Shown here piece after piece: positions 41,699 to 50,722 of a DNA stretch of 64,000 nt. A model generated the notes under the pieces. It made no database searches. It saw nothing but the letters and a program-made list of their open reading frames with translations, and had not been told where the DNA came from. Within the stretch, counting starts at the first letter, position 1; the number at the start of each line of letters is the position of its first letter. Location of the stretch: contig JOBE01000007.1 in the NCBI GenBank assembly GCA_000717735.1, positions 101,082 to 165,081 on the forward strand, written 5' to 3'. The DNA comes from Streptomyces griseoluteus (GTDB lineage: Bacteria; Actinomycetota; Actinomycetes; Streptomycetales; Streptomycetaceae). Position numbers and translations under genes: made by a program.

Positions 41699-43255
41699 CT
41701 ACTCGGTCACGCCGGGGCCGACGCCCTCGGGTGCGTCGCCGGCCGGCCGGATGTCGGACCGCCCGGCGGCGGACGGCTGCCGCAGGCTGCCGAGGTCGTG
41801 CGCGTAGGTGCCGACGGCGTTCGCGATGACGTCGATGTTGCGCTCGAACGCCGTCATGCTGATGTTGCCGAGGGTGTCCCCGGCGGCGTGGTAGTTCGGG
41901 TCGAACGCGACCCCCGCCGTCCCGCCGAACTTCTCCGCCTCGGCAGGCGACTTGAGGCCCTCCGCGCCGGCGAACGTACCGCCGGAGGGGATGCCGGCGG
42001 TGACGAACGGGCCGTAGTCGAAGCGGGCGACGAACGGCGTGCCGGCGTGCGGCAGTCCCTTCGTGCCGAGGAACGCGGTGATGTCGCGCTCGAGCCGGTC
42101 GGAGCCCGCCGGGGCGGTCTGCGTGTTGGCGCCGTCCGAGTTGTCGCCGTCGTACACGAACATGCCGTGGTTCGCGGAGGCGATCAGCTCGAAGTTCAGG
42201 TAGAGCTTGATCTCCTGCCTGGCGGGCGGCGTGAGGTTCGCGACGTAGTGGTGGGAGCCGAGCAGGCCGCTCTCCGCGGCCGACCACCAGGCGAAGCGCA
42301 CCTTGTTCCGCGGGTGCTTCTCCTTCTTGGCCAGCTTGAGCGCGACGTCGAGCAGTCCTGCGGCGCCGGAGCCGTTGTCGTTGATGCCCGGACCCGCTAG
42401 CACCGAGTCGAGCGAGGCCCCGAGCATCACGGTGTCGGCGGCGTCGCCGTTCTTCGTCTCGGCGATCACGTTGTTGGTGGAACGCTTCTCCTGGAGCTGG
42501 CGGATCTCGAAGGAGAGGGTCACCGGGCCCTGGGCGAGGTCGGCGGCGAGCTTCTCGCCCTCGGCCTTGCCTATCCCGCCGGTGGGTATCTTCGCGGCGG
42601 CCGGGTCGCCGAGGGTGCCCGAGAGCGGACCGTATCCGGCGTCGATGTTGTTGTAGATGAGGGCGCCGGTGGCGCCCGCGGCGGCGGCCTGCTGCTGCTT
42701 GGCGGCGAAGGAGCAGCCGCCGCGCCTGATCAGCGCGATCCTGCCGGTGTAGGTGCCCGTGGTGTAGTCGCCGGGCTCGCAGCCGGTGGTGCCGTCGTCG
42801 TCGACCGGGACGGCCGCCACCTCGGCCGTCACCCCGCCCACCGGCGTCGACGGTGTGTACGTCAGCGCCCTGATCTCGATGTCGCGCGGGGCCGGGGTGA
42901 TGGTGGAGAGCTTCTCGGCCAGCGTCTGGGTGTAGATGAAGTCGAACCTCTGGTACGAGACGTCGTACCCGGCCCTCTTCAGCTGCTGGTAGACGTGCGC
43001 GGCCGAGGCGTCGTGCCCCAGCGAGCCGGCGACGCGGTGACCGCCCGCCGAGTCGGCTATCGCCTGGAACCTCTGGAGGTGCTTGAAGGCGTCCTCGGCG
43101 GACGCCTCGCGAACGAGTGCCTTCGAGAGCGCGGCGGCGTTCCGGCCTGCCCTGTCCTGCTGGGAGGAGGCGGGTGCGGCGGAGGCCAGGAGGAGCGGGG
43201 TCGCCAGAGCGGCTGCGGCGAGGGTGGCCGTGGCTCTGCGAGAGGATGCGTTCAC
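41699..43255 (-). CDS. Secreted M28-family protein, probable inactive aminopeptidase
   Basis: A 518-residue protein with a signal peptide (~1-30, ending ASAAPASS), a PA-domain insert at ~140-260 and an M28 domain to ~480. Compared with the S. griseus aminopeptidase, the first zinc His is Ser281 (GASLDSV), the general-base Glu is Ala327 (WWSAAESG) and the bridging Asp region reads NFE (Glu356). Asp293, Glu328 and His456 remain. One zinc site and the catalytic base are thus lost. It may still bind peptides or metal. A perfect inverted repeat lies upstream. Confidence 0.85.
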   Translation of the reverse strand: MNASSRRATATLAAAALATPLLLASAAPASSQQDRAGRNAAALSKALVREASAEDAFKHLQRFQAIADSAGGHRVAGSLGHDASAAHVYQQLKRAGYDVSYQRFDFIYTQTLAEKLSTITPAPRDIEIRALTYTPSTPVGGVTAEVAAVPVDDDGTTGCEPGDYTTGTYTGRIALIRRGGCSFAAKQQQAAAAGATGALIYNNIDAGYGPLSGTLGDPAAAKIPTGGIGKAEGEKLAADLAQGPVTLSFEIRQLQEKRSTNNVIAETKNGDAADTVMLGASLDSVLAGPGINDNGSGAAGLLDVALKLAKKEKHPRNKVRFAWWSAAESGLLGSHHYVANLTPPARQEIKLYLNFELIASANHGMFVYDGDNSDGANTQTAPAGSDRLERDITAFLGTKGLPHAGTPFVARFDYGPFVTAGIPSGGTFAGAEGLKSPAEAEKFGGTAGVAFDPNYHAAGDTLGNISMTAFERNIDVIANAVGTYAHDLGSLRQPSAAGRSDIRPAGDAPEGVGPGVTE

Positions 43256-43324
43256 GAGGTCCTTCCCGGGGCGAACGAGGTTGAGGGGAAGCTAGCGATC
43301 TCTGGGCGGTTCTGTGAACACACG

Positions 43325-43361
43325 CGCCATAACTCGCTGCATTCCAGCCATAGTTATGGCG
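43325..43361. promoter_or_regulatory. 10-bp perfect inverted repeat before the M28 gene
   Basis: CGCCATAACT (43325-43334) and AGTTATGGCG (43352-43361), 17 bases apart, ~70 bases upstream of the M28-like gene start. The right arm also overlaps a smaller near-palindrome, CCATAGTTATGG. It could be an operator or a hairpin; no regulator is known. Confidence 0.65.
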
Positions 43362-43939
43362 TCCTTGTGAAGGCCTCGTGAGGGGGTGGGAGGCAGGGGC
43401 GCGTGGCGGACCGGCGTCGCACCGTCCGGCCTCGGCGCCGGCTGACGGCATCCCGTCGACCCGTGGGGGACTGTGGGAGTTCCGCGCCGCTCTCTCCCGC
43501 CGACAGGAAATGCCTGTGGCAGAGTCGACATGACGCGGACATGGCGAGTCGGCCGGGCGGGGTGAAGGTGGTCGGACATGTCGCGGCACTCCCAGGAGCA
43601 TGCCGTTCCTTGAGGATTTGCATCCCCGTCCGGGCAATCCGCTTCGGTTGTTCGGTATACGACAGGAACGGCCGCAGAATGTCGTGGCGTTCGAGCGATG
43701 TACGGGCGATGGTGACCCGGCGGGGCGTCTGCCGGGCGGGGCTGTCGGCGCTCAGCGGCCAGCCGAGGCCCCGGATCGGCGCGGACCGGCCGAAGTCCGG
43801 CCGCCGGTGGCCATTCTTCTTCGGTTTGGCATAGGAGTCCCCGCCCCCGGGTGTGCGGGACCCCCCCCGATATGCGGGAGTGCCTTTACCAGTGCAACCC
43901 GTGCGCCCGTGTGATGCATTGTTTTCCGGAGGGATCGGA

Positions 43940-44206
43940 ATGGTCGGAAAGAATTACGGGTCCTCTGGGCGACCGCGGTATTCGGCCGGGGGTATTGGTC
44001 CCGGGGTTGTGGGCGGACAGCCGTTTCGTATTCCATTGGATTTCACTCGGATGGTCATGGTGGCGTGCTGCGCGACTTGGCAGGGAATTCAAGTCCATGG
44101 TGACCTGATACGACACGAATGCGGCGATGCGGGATGTGTCCGTCGTGCGCCCGGAGGGCGTTGCCCAGTCGGCCGGAAACAGACGTTCGGGTCAGCGCCG
44201 CATTGA
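43940..44206 (+). CDS. Short ORF with good ribosome site, unknown
   Basis: An 88-codon ORF from ATG 43940 with GGAGG seven bases upstream. The protein has five Cys (CC near the middle, then HECGDAGC). Third-position GC is only about half, unlike real genes nearby, so it may be spurious or foreign. No family is recognised. Confidence 0.25.
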   Translation: MVGKNYGSSGRPRYSAGGIGPGVVGGQPFRIPLDFTRMVMVACCATWQGIQVHGDLIRHECGDAGCVRRAPGGRCPVGRKQTFGSAPH

Positions 44207-44290
44207 CGGGTGGTGGGGGATCGGCTGGTGGTGTCAGGCCGTCCCTGCCACGGTGTTCCGCTGGTGTTCGCCCGTGGCACCACTGGTGTC

Positions 44291-44345
44291 GGGCGGTCCT
44301 TCGGTGGCCCTTGGGCGGTCCCTGGGTGACCCTCGGGCGGACCGG
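44291..44345 (+). promoter_or_regulatory. Five 11-bp direct repeats, candidate SARP operator
   Basis: Units start at 44291, 44302, 44313, 44324 and 44335 and follow the form GGGCGGTCCTT with variation (CGGTGGCCCTT, GGGTGACCCTC). Heptamers repeated at 11-base intervals are the classic binding site of SARP proteins. It lies ~220 bases upstream of the histidine kinase gene; the NB-ARC SARP downstream is the likely binder. Confidence 0.6.
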
Positions 44346-44565
44346 AAGTCGACGGGTCGGACGTTCGTCGCCGTCCGAGTTCTTTCGGAGGATTTGTGTC
44401 GCTCGTTCAATGGCGTATGAACATATTGATTCCATGGGCGCGCCCACTTGACGTCCTTTTGGTGGCACGGCATGATCATGGCGATCTCCGGCATTTCTCT
44501 CCGTTTTGCACCGTCCGTGTGTCGAGGGAACCGGCGGAGGGATGGGCATCGGGGAAGGGGGAGAC

Positions 44566-45762
44566 GTGTCCGACGCGTCGGCGCGGGGAAAGTCACGGCG
44601 AGGTCCTTGTGTCGAAGACGAGGAGTCGGCCGCGCATTTACTCTCCTGCGAGGCCGGGTTGCTCGACGCCTATCGGAGCAGGCTCGTCGAAGAACGCAAT
44701 CCGCTCGGGCTGGACATGGAAGCCTGGGATTCCGTATGTGACCGGGTTCATGGAATTTTGAACGAGTGCTGGGCCACGCCGGGCACCGGTGCCGGGGCAT
44801 CCGGCGAGCCGCGATCCGTGCGGCTCACGGGCCCGCGGGGTGCCGGCCGGATCGCCCGGGGAGGAGCCGTGTCGGTCCACGCCGTGCGTGCGGGATCCTT
44901 GCTGGTCGAGGTCGTCGCGGAGTACCTGGAGCGCTCCCAGACCCTGCGGCCGTCCGGCGCACCGAGCGCTGTACGGCTGCTGGCACGGCTTCAGGCGGCG
45001 GTCACGCGCTCACTGACGGACGGCGCGGAAGGCGCTGACGCCCCTGACCGCACTGACGCCGATGACCGCGCGTGCGGCGCGGACGAATACGACCTCCAGC
45101 TGCTCGACGTCGTACGGGACTCCACCCGGCGCAGCCGCGAGGCGATGGCGCGGGAGATCCACGACCGCGTCGGCAGCGCGGCCGGCCTCGCCCTGCGCCG
45201 CCTTGAGCTCTACGAACTCACTCGCGGCGACTCCTCGGCGACGGACCTCACCCCGGACCCCGCGGACGCCCACCTCGACGCCCTGAGGCAGGCCATCCTG
45301 GAGACGATGCACAGCACCCGGGACATCGTCACCGGACTCCGGGCGGGCGCCCACCCCATCGGCTCCCTCGGAGAGGCGCTGTCCGCCTTCGTCACCGCCA
45401 TGGCGATCGAGGAACCCGTCGTGGAGATCCGCGTCGAGGACCTCGACGGCCCCCTGCCGGACAGGGCGGGCGAGGACCTCTTCCTCGTCCTGCGCGAATG
45501 CCTCCGCAACGCCCTGGCGCACGCCCACGCCTCGCGGGTGACCCTCGACGTACGCCGTGACGGTCCCCGCATACGGGCGTCCGTGAGCGACGACGGCGTC
45601 GGCCTGCCCCCTGAGAGGGAGTTCGGCAACGGACTGGCCGCCGTGGCGGAACGGATCGTGCTCCTGGGCGGCCGGATGGAGATCGAGAGCGCGCGGGGGC
45701 AGGGCACGACACTCCTGTTCTCGGTGCCGACGGGTGAGGAGTCGCATGCGGACGCCCGATGA
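44566..45762 (+). CDS. Cytosolic sensor histidine kinase (HisKA_3 type)
   Basis: A 398-residue protein. GTG 44566 has GGGGGAG about five bases upstream; the earlier ATG at 44542 sits too close to its ribosome site. The N-terminal ~180 residues are unassigned. The H-box is MAREIHDRVGSAAG, followed by an HATPase (LRECLRNALAHAHASR; VSDDGVGLP; GNGLAAVAERI). It has no membrane segment, so it senses a cytosolic signal. Codon 25 (44638-44640) is TTA, so translation is bldA-dependent. It overlaps the response regulator gene. Confidence 0.87.
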   Translation: MSDASARGKSRRGPCVEDEESAAHLLSCEAGLLDAYRSRLVEERNPLGLDMEAWDSVCDRVHGILNECWATPGTGAGASGEPRSVRLTGPRGAGRIARGGAVSVHAVRAGSLLVEVVAEYLERSQTLRPSGAPSAVRLLARLQAAVTRSLTDGAEGADAPDRTDADDRACGADEYDLQLLDVVRDSTRRSREAMAREIHDRVGSAAGLALRRLELYELTRGDSSATDLTPDPADAHLDALRQAILETMHSTRDIVTGLRAGAHPIGSLGEALSAFVTAMAIEEPVVEIRVEDLDGPLPDRAGEDLFLVLRECLRNALAHAHASRVTLDVRRDGPRIRASVSDDGVGLPPEREFGNGLAAVAERIVLLGGRMEIESARGQGTTLLFSVPTGEESHADAR

Positions 45763-46468
45763 ACACAGGCCGTCGAGGACGGTCGAGCCGATCCGTATCG
45801 TCGCGGTCGACGACCACTCCCTCCTGCGCGACGCCCTCTGCCAGCTGCTCGACGTCGAGCACGACCTGTGCGTCGTGGCCGAGGCCGACACCTCCGTGGG
45901 GCTCGGCGACCTGGTGGCGCGCACCGGGGCGCACGTGGTCCTGCTCGACGTGGAGATGCCCGGTCACCACGCGCCCACCGTCGTCAGCGAACTGACGGCG
46001 CGCTTTCCGCGGCTGAGGGTGCTGATGCTGTCGATGCACGACCATGGCCCGCTCGTGCAGGAGCTGCTGGCCCGCGGGGCCCACGGCTATCTGCACAAGA
46101 GCGCGCCCCGCGCGTCGCTGCTGTCCGCCATCCGCGGCGCCATGGCGCGCGACCCCCAAGTCATGATCGCCCTGCCGTGCAGCGCGACGTCGGGAACCGC
46201 GTTCCGCGGTGCCGCCGGGCAGCCCCTCTCGCCCCGCGAACGAGAGGTCCTCATGCATGTCGCCGACGCGCTGAGCAACCGTCAGATCGCCGTCCTCCTC
46301 GGCATCACCGAGGCGACGGTGAAGCGGCACCTGCGGAACATCTTCGAGAAGCTGGGCGCGGCCTCGCGCATCGGGGCCGTCAACAAGGCGCTGGAGGCGC
46401 GGCTCATCGACCCTGCGGGGAAGGGCGAGCGGCAGTACGCCTTTCGGAGCATGCCCGATGCTCCCTGA
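45746..46468 (+). CDS. NarL/LuxR-family response regulator
   Basis: A 240-residue protein. ATG 45746 has GAGGAG four bases upstream; GTG 45734 is the alternative. Receiver domain: VDDHSLLRDAL with the phospho-acceptor Asp in VVLLDVEMP and the Lys in YLHKSAP. LuxR HTH: LSPREREVLMHVADALSNRQ then ATVKRHLRNIFEKL. Partner of the overlapping kinase gene; together they probably control the second NRPS cluster. Confidence 0.9.
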   Translation: MRTPDEHRPSRTVEPIRIVAVDDHSLLRDALCQLLDVEHDLCVVAEADTSVGLGDLVARTGAHVVLLDVEMPGHHAPTVVSELTARFPRLRVLMLSMHDHGPLVQELLARGAHGYLHKSAPRASLLSAIRGAMARDPQVMIALPCSATSGTAFRGAAGQPLSPREREVLMHVADALSNRQIAVLLGITEATVKRHLRNIFEKLGAASRIGAVNKALEARLIDPAGKGERQYAFRSMPDAP

Positions 46469-46603
46469 AGGGCCTGGTGCCGCCCTGGTGTCCGGATTAC
46501 ATTCGCGGCCATGCCTCGAGTGACGACCCTTCCGGCACGCTGCGCGGTCGTACATGCCATGACCACTTCAACGCTCTGTGATTTCTGAGGGGTGAACGGC
46601 ACG

Positions 46604-48604
46604 ATGATCTGCACGGGGGCATCTCTTCGCATCCAGCTTCTGGGACCGATACGTGCCTGGCGGGACGGTGAGGAAGTCCCGCTGGGCTCACCCAAACAGC
46701 GCGCGGTCCTGAGCCTGCTCGCCAGCCGGGCCGGCGAGGTGGTGAGCGGACAGACCATCACCAGCGCCCTCTGGGGCAGCGACACACCGGAGACGGCGGC
46801 CAACGGCGTCCACACCTACGTGGCCCGGCTGCGCCGCGCGCTGGAGCCCGGACGCGGCAGCAGGGCCGCCAGCGCCGTGCTCTCCTCGGCGTCGGGGGGC
46901 TACTGCCTGCGGCTCGACCCGGTGGACGTCGACGTCACGCTCTTCGTCCAGCGGTACGGCCACGCCCGCAGGTCACGCGAGGGCGGCAGCGCCGAAACGA
47001 CCTTACGGCTGTACGAGGACGCCCTGGCGCTCTGGCGGGGCGAGGCCTACGCAGGGGTCCCGGGGCCCTTCGCCGCCATGGAGGGCGTCCGGCTGCGGAA
47101 CCTGCGCCTGACCGCGGTCGAGGAGTGGGCCGCGGTCATGCTGGAGGCCGGCGAATACGCCGAGGCGGTCGACCAGCTCTCACGCGCCGTGGCCGACGAA
47201 CCCCTGCGCGAGAAGCTCCGCTGGCTGCTCATGCTGGCGCTCTACCACGCCGGCCGCCAGGCGCACGCCCTCTCCGTGTACACGGAGACCCGCCGGCTGT
47301 TGCGCCGCGAGCTGGGCATCGAGCCGGGGACCGAGCTCCAGGACCTCCACCGGCGGATCCTCGCCGGACAGCGCGAGTTACGGCTCCCCGCGGGGAACCT
47401 GGCCCCCAGGCCCCGTGTCGGACGGGGCGCCGGACTGCCCGTACCCGCACAACTCCCCCCGGTGGCACGCGGCTTCACCGGACGCGAGACGGAGCTGAAG
47501 GAGCTGGAGGCACTCGTCGACGACGAGTTCGCCCCGCGCAGCACCCCGGTGATCGTCGTCGACGGCCCCGCGGGCGTCGGCAAGTCCGCACTCGTGCTGG
47601 AACTCGCGCACCGGCTCGCGGACCGCTTCCCGGACGGCCAGCTCTATGTCGACCTCTGCGGCAACGGACTGCGCGGCAGGCCGCTGACCGCGTCGGACGC
47701 GCTGCTGCATCTGCTCGCCAGCCTCGGAGCCGACAGCACGCGCATCCCACGGGACCTCGCGGGCCGCGCCACCCTCTACCGCAGCCTGCTGTACGGCAAA
47801 CGCACGCTGATCGTCCTGGACGACGCCCTCAGCGCGGACCAGCTGAGGCCCCTGATCCCGCGCGGCGCGTCCTGCGTCGTGGCCACGAGCCGCCAGCGGT
47901 TCGGCGGCCTGGCCGCCAGGGACGGCGCGCGCACGGTCACCGTCCGGCCACTGGCCGCCGACGAGGCCGCCGAGCTGCTCACCACCCTGTCCGGCGGGCG
48001 GCTCACGGACCACGGGGAAGCGGCCCGGCGCCTCGCCGCCCTCTGCGGCGGGCTGCCGCTCGCGCTCCGCATCACCGCCGAAGCACTCACCGCGAACCCC
48101 GGCGTCCCGCTGGCGACGCTCGTGGAGCAGTACACGAGGGAGAGCGGCCGGCTCGACCGCCTCACCGTCGCCGACGACGCCCTCGCGAGCGTGCGCGACG
48201 CGTTCGAGACGTCGTACCGGGCCCTGCCCGCCGAAGCGGCACGGATGTTCCGCTTCCTCGGCCTGCGCAAGGACGGTCCGATCACGGTCTCCGCCGCCGC
48301 GTCGCTCGTGGACACGGACCGCGACACCGCCCGGCGGCTGCTCGGCCAGCTCGTCGCCCACCACCTCCTGGAGGACCACGGGCAGCGCTACCGCCTCCAC
48401 GACCTCCTGGGGATCTACGCGGCCGAGTGCGCCCAGCAGGAGCCGATGCTGAACCGGAGGGCGGCCCTGGCACGGCTCGACGCGGCGGACCCGGACGAGG
48501 GCGAACCCTACGCCGTGGTCCTGCGGCGCGCCGCGGTCCTCCGGAGGGCCGCCTTCCGCCAGCGTGAGGACGTCACGCGGGCGACGGACCTCACCGTGAG
48601 ATGA
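46604..48604 (+). CDS. SARP regulator with NB-ARC domain (AfsR-like)
   Basis: A 666-residue protein. ATG 46604 follows TGAGGGG; the upstream GTG at 46592 has its ribosome site too close. Winged helix at ~10-100, activation domain to ~255, then an NB-ARC ATPase with Walker A DGPAGVGKSALV and a GLPLAL-like motif. It ends without a TPR array, so it is shorter than AfsR. Codons 134 and 259 (47003-47005, 47378-47380) are TTA, a double bldA dependence. It is convergent with the MFS gene (14-base overlap) and the likely activator of the second NRPS operon. Confidence 0.9.
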   Translation: MICTGASLRIQLLGPIRAWRDGEEVPLGSPKQRAVLSLLASRAGEVVSGQTITSALWGSDTPETAANGVHTYVARLRRALEPGRGSRAASAVLSSASGGYCLRLDPVDVDVTLFVQRYGHARRSREGGSAETTLRLYEDALALWRGEAYAGVPGPFAAMEGVRLRNLRLTAVEEWAAVMLEAGEYAEAVDQLSRAVADEPLREKLRWLLMLALYHAGRQAHALSVYTETRRLLRRELGIEPGTELQDLHRRILAGQRELRLPAGNLAPRPRVGRGAGLPVPAQLPPVARGFTGRETELKELEALVDDEFAPRSTPVIVVDGPAGVGKSALVLELAHRLADRFPDGQLYVDLCGNGLRGRPLTASDALLHLLASLGADSTRIPRDLAGRATLYRSLLYGKRTLIVLDDALSADQLRPLIPRGASCVVATSRQRFGGLAARDGARTVTVRPLAADEAAELLTTLSGGRLTDHGEAARRLAALCGGLPLALRITAEALTANPGVPLATLVEQYTRESGRLDRLTVADDALASVRDAFETSYRALPAEAARMFRFLGLRKDGPITVSAAASLVDTDRDTARRLLGQLVAHHLLEDHGQRYRLHDLLGIYAAECAQQEPMLNRRAALARLDAADPDEGEPYAVVLRRAAVLRRAAFRQREDVTRATDLTVR

Positions 48605-49910
48605 ACGCCTCGTCCTCCGGCCCGGTGGGCATGGCGCGCAGCCTGCCGACCGGGGACAGGAAGATCGGGACCAGCATCGCCGCGGACAGCAGGCCCGCGA
48701 TCCACAGGGCACCGTGCAGACCGGCGAGCGCCGCGAGCAGGCCGCCGACGGGCCCGCCGAGCGCCCCGCCGCCGTACAGCAGCATGCGCATCGCGGCCGT
48801 CATCCGGCCCATCAGATGCTGCGGGGTGATGGTCTGACGCAGGCTCACGATGAGCACGTTCGAGACGCTCGCGCCCACGTACTCCATGAAGAAGGAGGCC
48901 ACGAACAGGCCCACGAGCAGCCAGCGGGGACCGCCCGCCGCGGGAATGAGCAGCGGGCCGAGGAAGATGACCGACACCGACACCCGGTACGCGGTGCCCA
49001 CCGAAAGACGGCGCACCACCATCCCGGACATCAGCGCGCCGAGCAGGCCTCCCACGGCCGCCGCGCCCATCACGAAACCGACCGCCGCGGCGGACAGTTC
49101 CTTGTCGCGCACCGCGTAGAGCAGGAACAGCGTCTGCACCATGGTCAGCAGGAAGTTGCAGGAACAGCCGACGAGCCCCATCGCACGCAGCCAGCGGTTC
49201 CCGAACACCCAGCGCAGCCCCTCCAAGAGCTCGACGCGCAGCCGCCGCTTCTCCTCCGGCACCGCCGGCGCGGGCTCGGGCTTCCTGATGAGGAGCAGCG
49301 ACACCACCGACAGGGCGTACGAGAAGGCGTTGGCGGTCATGGCGAACGGCGCCGAGAACACGCTCACGAGTGTGCCGGCGAGACCGGGCCCGGCGATGTC
49401 CGCCGACGACAGCGTGGCGTTCAGCTTGGTGTTCGCCTCGAGGAGGCTCCGCCGGTCCTTCACGAGCACCGGAACGTACGACATCCAGCTGACGTCGAAG
49501 AGCACCGTCGCCACCCCGATGCCGAGCGCGAGCGCGTACAGCGTCGGCAGCGTGAGCAGCCCGAACTCGTACAGGACCGGCACGAGCCCGATCAGCACCA
49601 TCCGGACCAGGTTGGCGCCCAGCATCACCGGCCGCTTCCGCACCCGGTCCACCCAGACGCCGAAGAGCAGGGCGAGCCCGAGGAAGGGAACCAGCTGCGC
49701 GAACCGCAGCATGCCCAGCTCCCCGGCGCCCACGCCGAAGACCAGGACCGCGGTCAGCGGCAGCGCGAGCTGGGTGATCTGGGTGCCATAGAGGGAGAGC
49801 CCCTCGCCCGCCCAGAACACCATGAAGTCCCTGTCGCGCCAGAGCGACCGAGGAGGGCCCTCCGCCTCGGCCGCGGGGGCCGACGCGGTGGGCGTGCCGT
49901 GCTCCGTCAT
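48591..49910 (-). CDS. MFS transporter, enterobactin-exporter (EntS)-like
   Basis: A 439-residue, 12-helix MFS protein of the MFS_3 branch (FMVFWAGEGLSLYGTQITQL; FGVWVDRVRKRPVM). ATG 49910 overlaps the thioesterase stop (ATGA), so it is the last gene of the leftward NRPS operon. This branch exports siderophores and small NRPS products, so it is the likely exporter and self-resistance gene. Confidence 0.87.
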   Translation of the reverse strand: MTEHGTPTASAPAAEAEGPPRSLWRDRDFMVFWAGEGLSLYGTQITQLALPLTAVLVFGVGAGELGMLRFAQLVPFLGLALLFGVWVDRVRKRPVMLGANLVRMVLIGLVPVLYEFGLLTLPTLYALALGIGVATVLFDVSWMSYVPVLVKDRRSLLEANTKLNATLSSADIAGPGLAGTLVSVFSAPFAMTANAFSYALSVVSLLLIRKPEPAPAVPEEKRRLRVELLEGLRWVFGNRWLRAMGLVGCSCNFLLTMVQTLFLLYAVRDKELSAAAVGFVMGAAAVGGLLGALMSGMVVRRLSVGTAYRVSVSVIFLGPLLIPAAGGPRWLLVGLFVASFFMEYVGASVSNVLIVSLRQTITPQHLMGRMTAAMRMLLYGGGALGGPVGGLLAALAGLHGALWIAGLLSAAMLVPIFLSPVGRLRAMPTGPEDEAFISR

Positions 49911-50722
49911 GCCGGACTCGCCTCTCGTAGCGCCTCGTTGACGACGGCGGTGATGGCCGCCAGGCCCGGGTCCTGCCACACGGAATGGTGGTCACCCGGT
50001 GCGATGTGCTCGGTGAGCCGGCTCGCGTACGGACTCCAGTCGAGGAGCCGCTCCACCGACTCCGCGGCTCTGATCAGGATCGTGGGCCCGTCGTACACCG
50101 CGTCGAGCCGGTGCTCGCGCATGGCCACGACATGCGTACGGAAGAGGGCGTAGCGCTCCAGCAGGAACTCCGCGTCGAACTCCTCGGGTACGGCGCCGTG
50201 GAGCTCCGCCGCGGCGAAGACCTCGGCCGGCTCCGCCCCCGGGCGCACACCAGCCAGCGCCTTGTCGACACCGGGGGCCCGGTCACGGGTCACGCCGAGG
50301 AAGTCGTACAGGAAGTAGCGGGCCAGCTCGTCGTCGGGCGGCACCGACTGCGTCCCGGGCAGCGCCGCGTCCACGATGACGAGCAGCGGCACCTCCTCAC
50401 CCGCGGCGACGAGGAGCCGTGCCATCTCGTACGCGACGACCCCGCCGAGGGACCATCCGAGCAACTGGTAGGGGCCGTGCGGCCGGTCCGCCCGGAGCGA
50501 GGCCGTGTGCAGCTCGGCCAGCTCGCGGATCGACGTCAGGGGCTCCGAGGCGCCGTCGAATCCTGGCGCCTCGAATCCGAACACCGGGCGCGCCGGGGCG
50601 ATTCGGTGCGCCATCGACGAGTAGCAGAACGGCGATCCGGAGACCGGATGGACGCAGTGCAGCGGAAGCAGGTCACCCTCTGCGCGGAGGGTGACGAGAC
50701 TGCCGACGGTCGGTTCGATCAC
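49907..50722 (-). CDS. NRPS-associated thioesterase (stand-alone)
   Basis: A 271-residue alpha/beta hydrolase with an intact triad: Ser in LLGWSLGGVVAYE, Asp in VIVDAALPG, His in APGDHHSVW. It resembles a type I thioesterase domain (CVHPVSGSPFCYSSMA) cut loose from its NRPS, so it probably releases the product. The GTG start overlaps the NRPS stop (GTGA). Confidence 0.87.
   Translation of the reverse strand: MIEPTVGSLVTLRAEGDLLPLHCVHPVSGSPFCYSSMAHRIAPARPVFGFEAPGFDGASEPLTSIRELAELHTASLRADRPHGPYQLLGWSLGGVVAYEMARLLVAAGEEVPLLVIVDAALPGTQSVPPDDELARYFLYDFLGVTRDRAPGVDKALAGVRPGAEPAEVFAAAELHGAVPEEFDAEFLLERYALFRTHVVAMREHRLDAVYDGPTILIRAAESVERLLDWSPYASRLTEHIAPGDHHSVWQDPGLAAITAVVNEALREASPA

Larger units (their letters stand above)
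43256..44565. other. Large gap without a convincing long gene
   Basis: About 1.3 kb with lower GC than its surroundings, especially 43860-44560. It holds an inverted repeat at 43325-43361, one short candidate ORF (43940-44206), and an array of 11-base repeats at 44291-44345. Other frames lack third-position bias and good starts, so no further gene is called. Confidence 0.6.
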
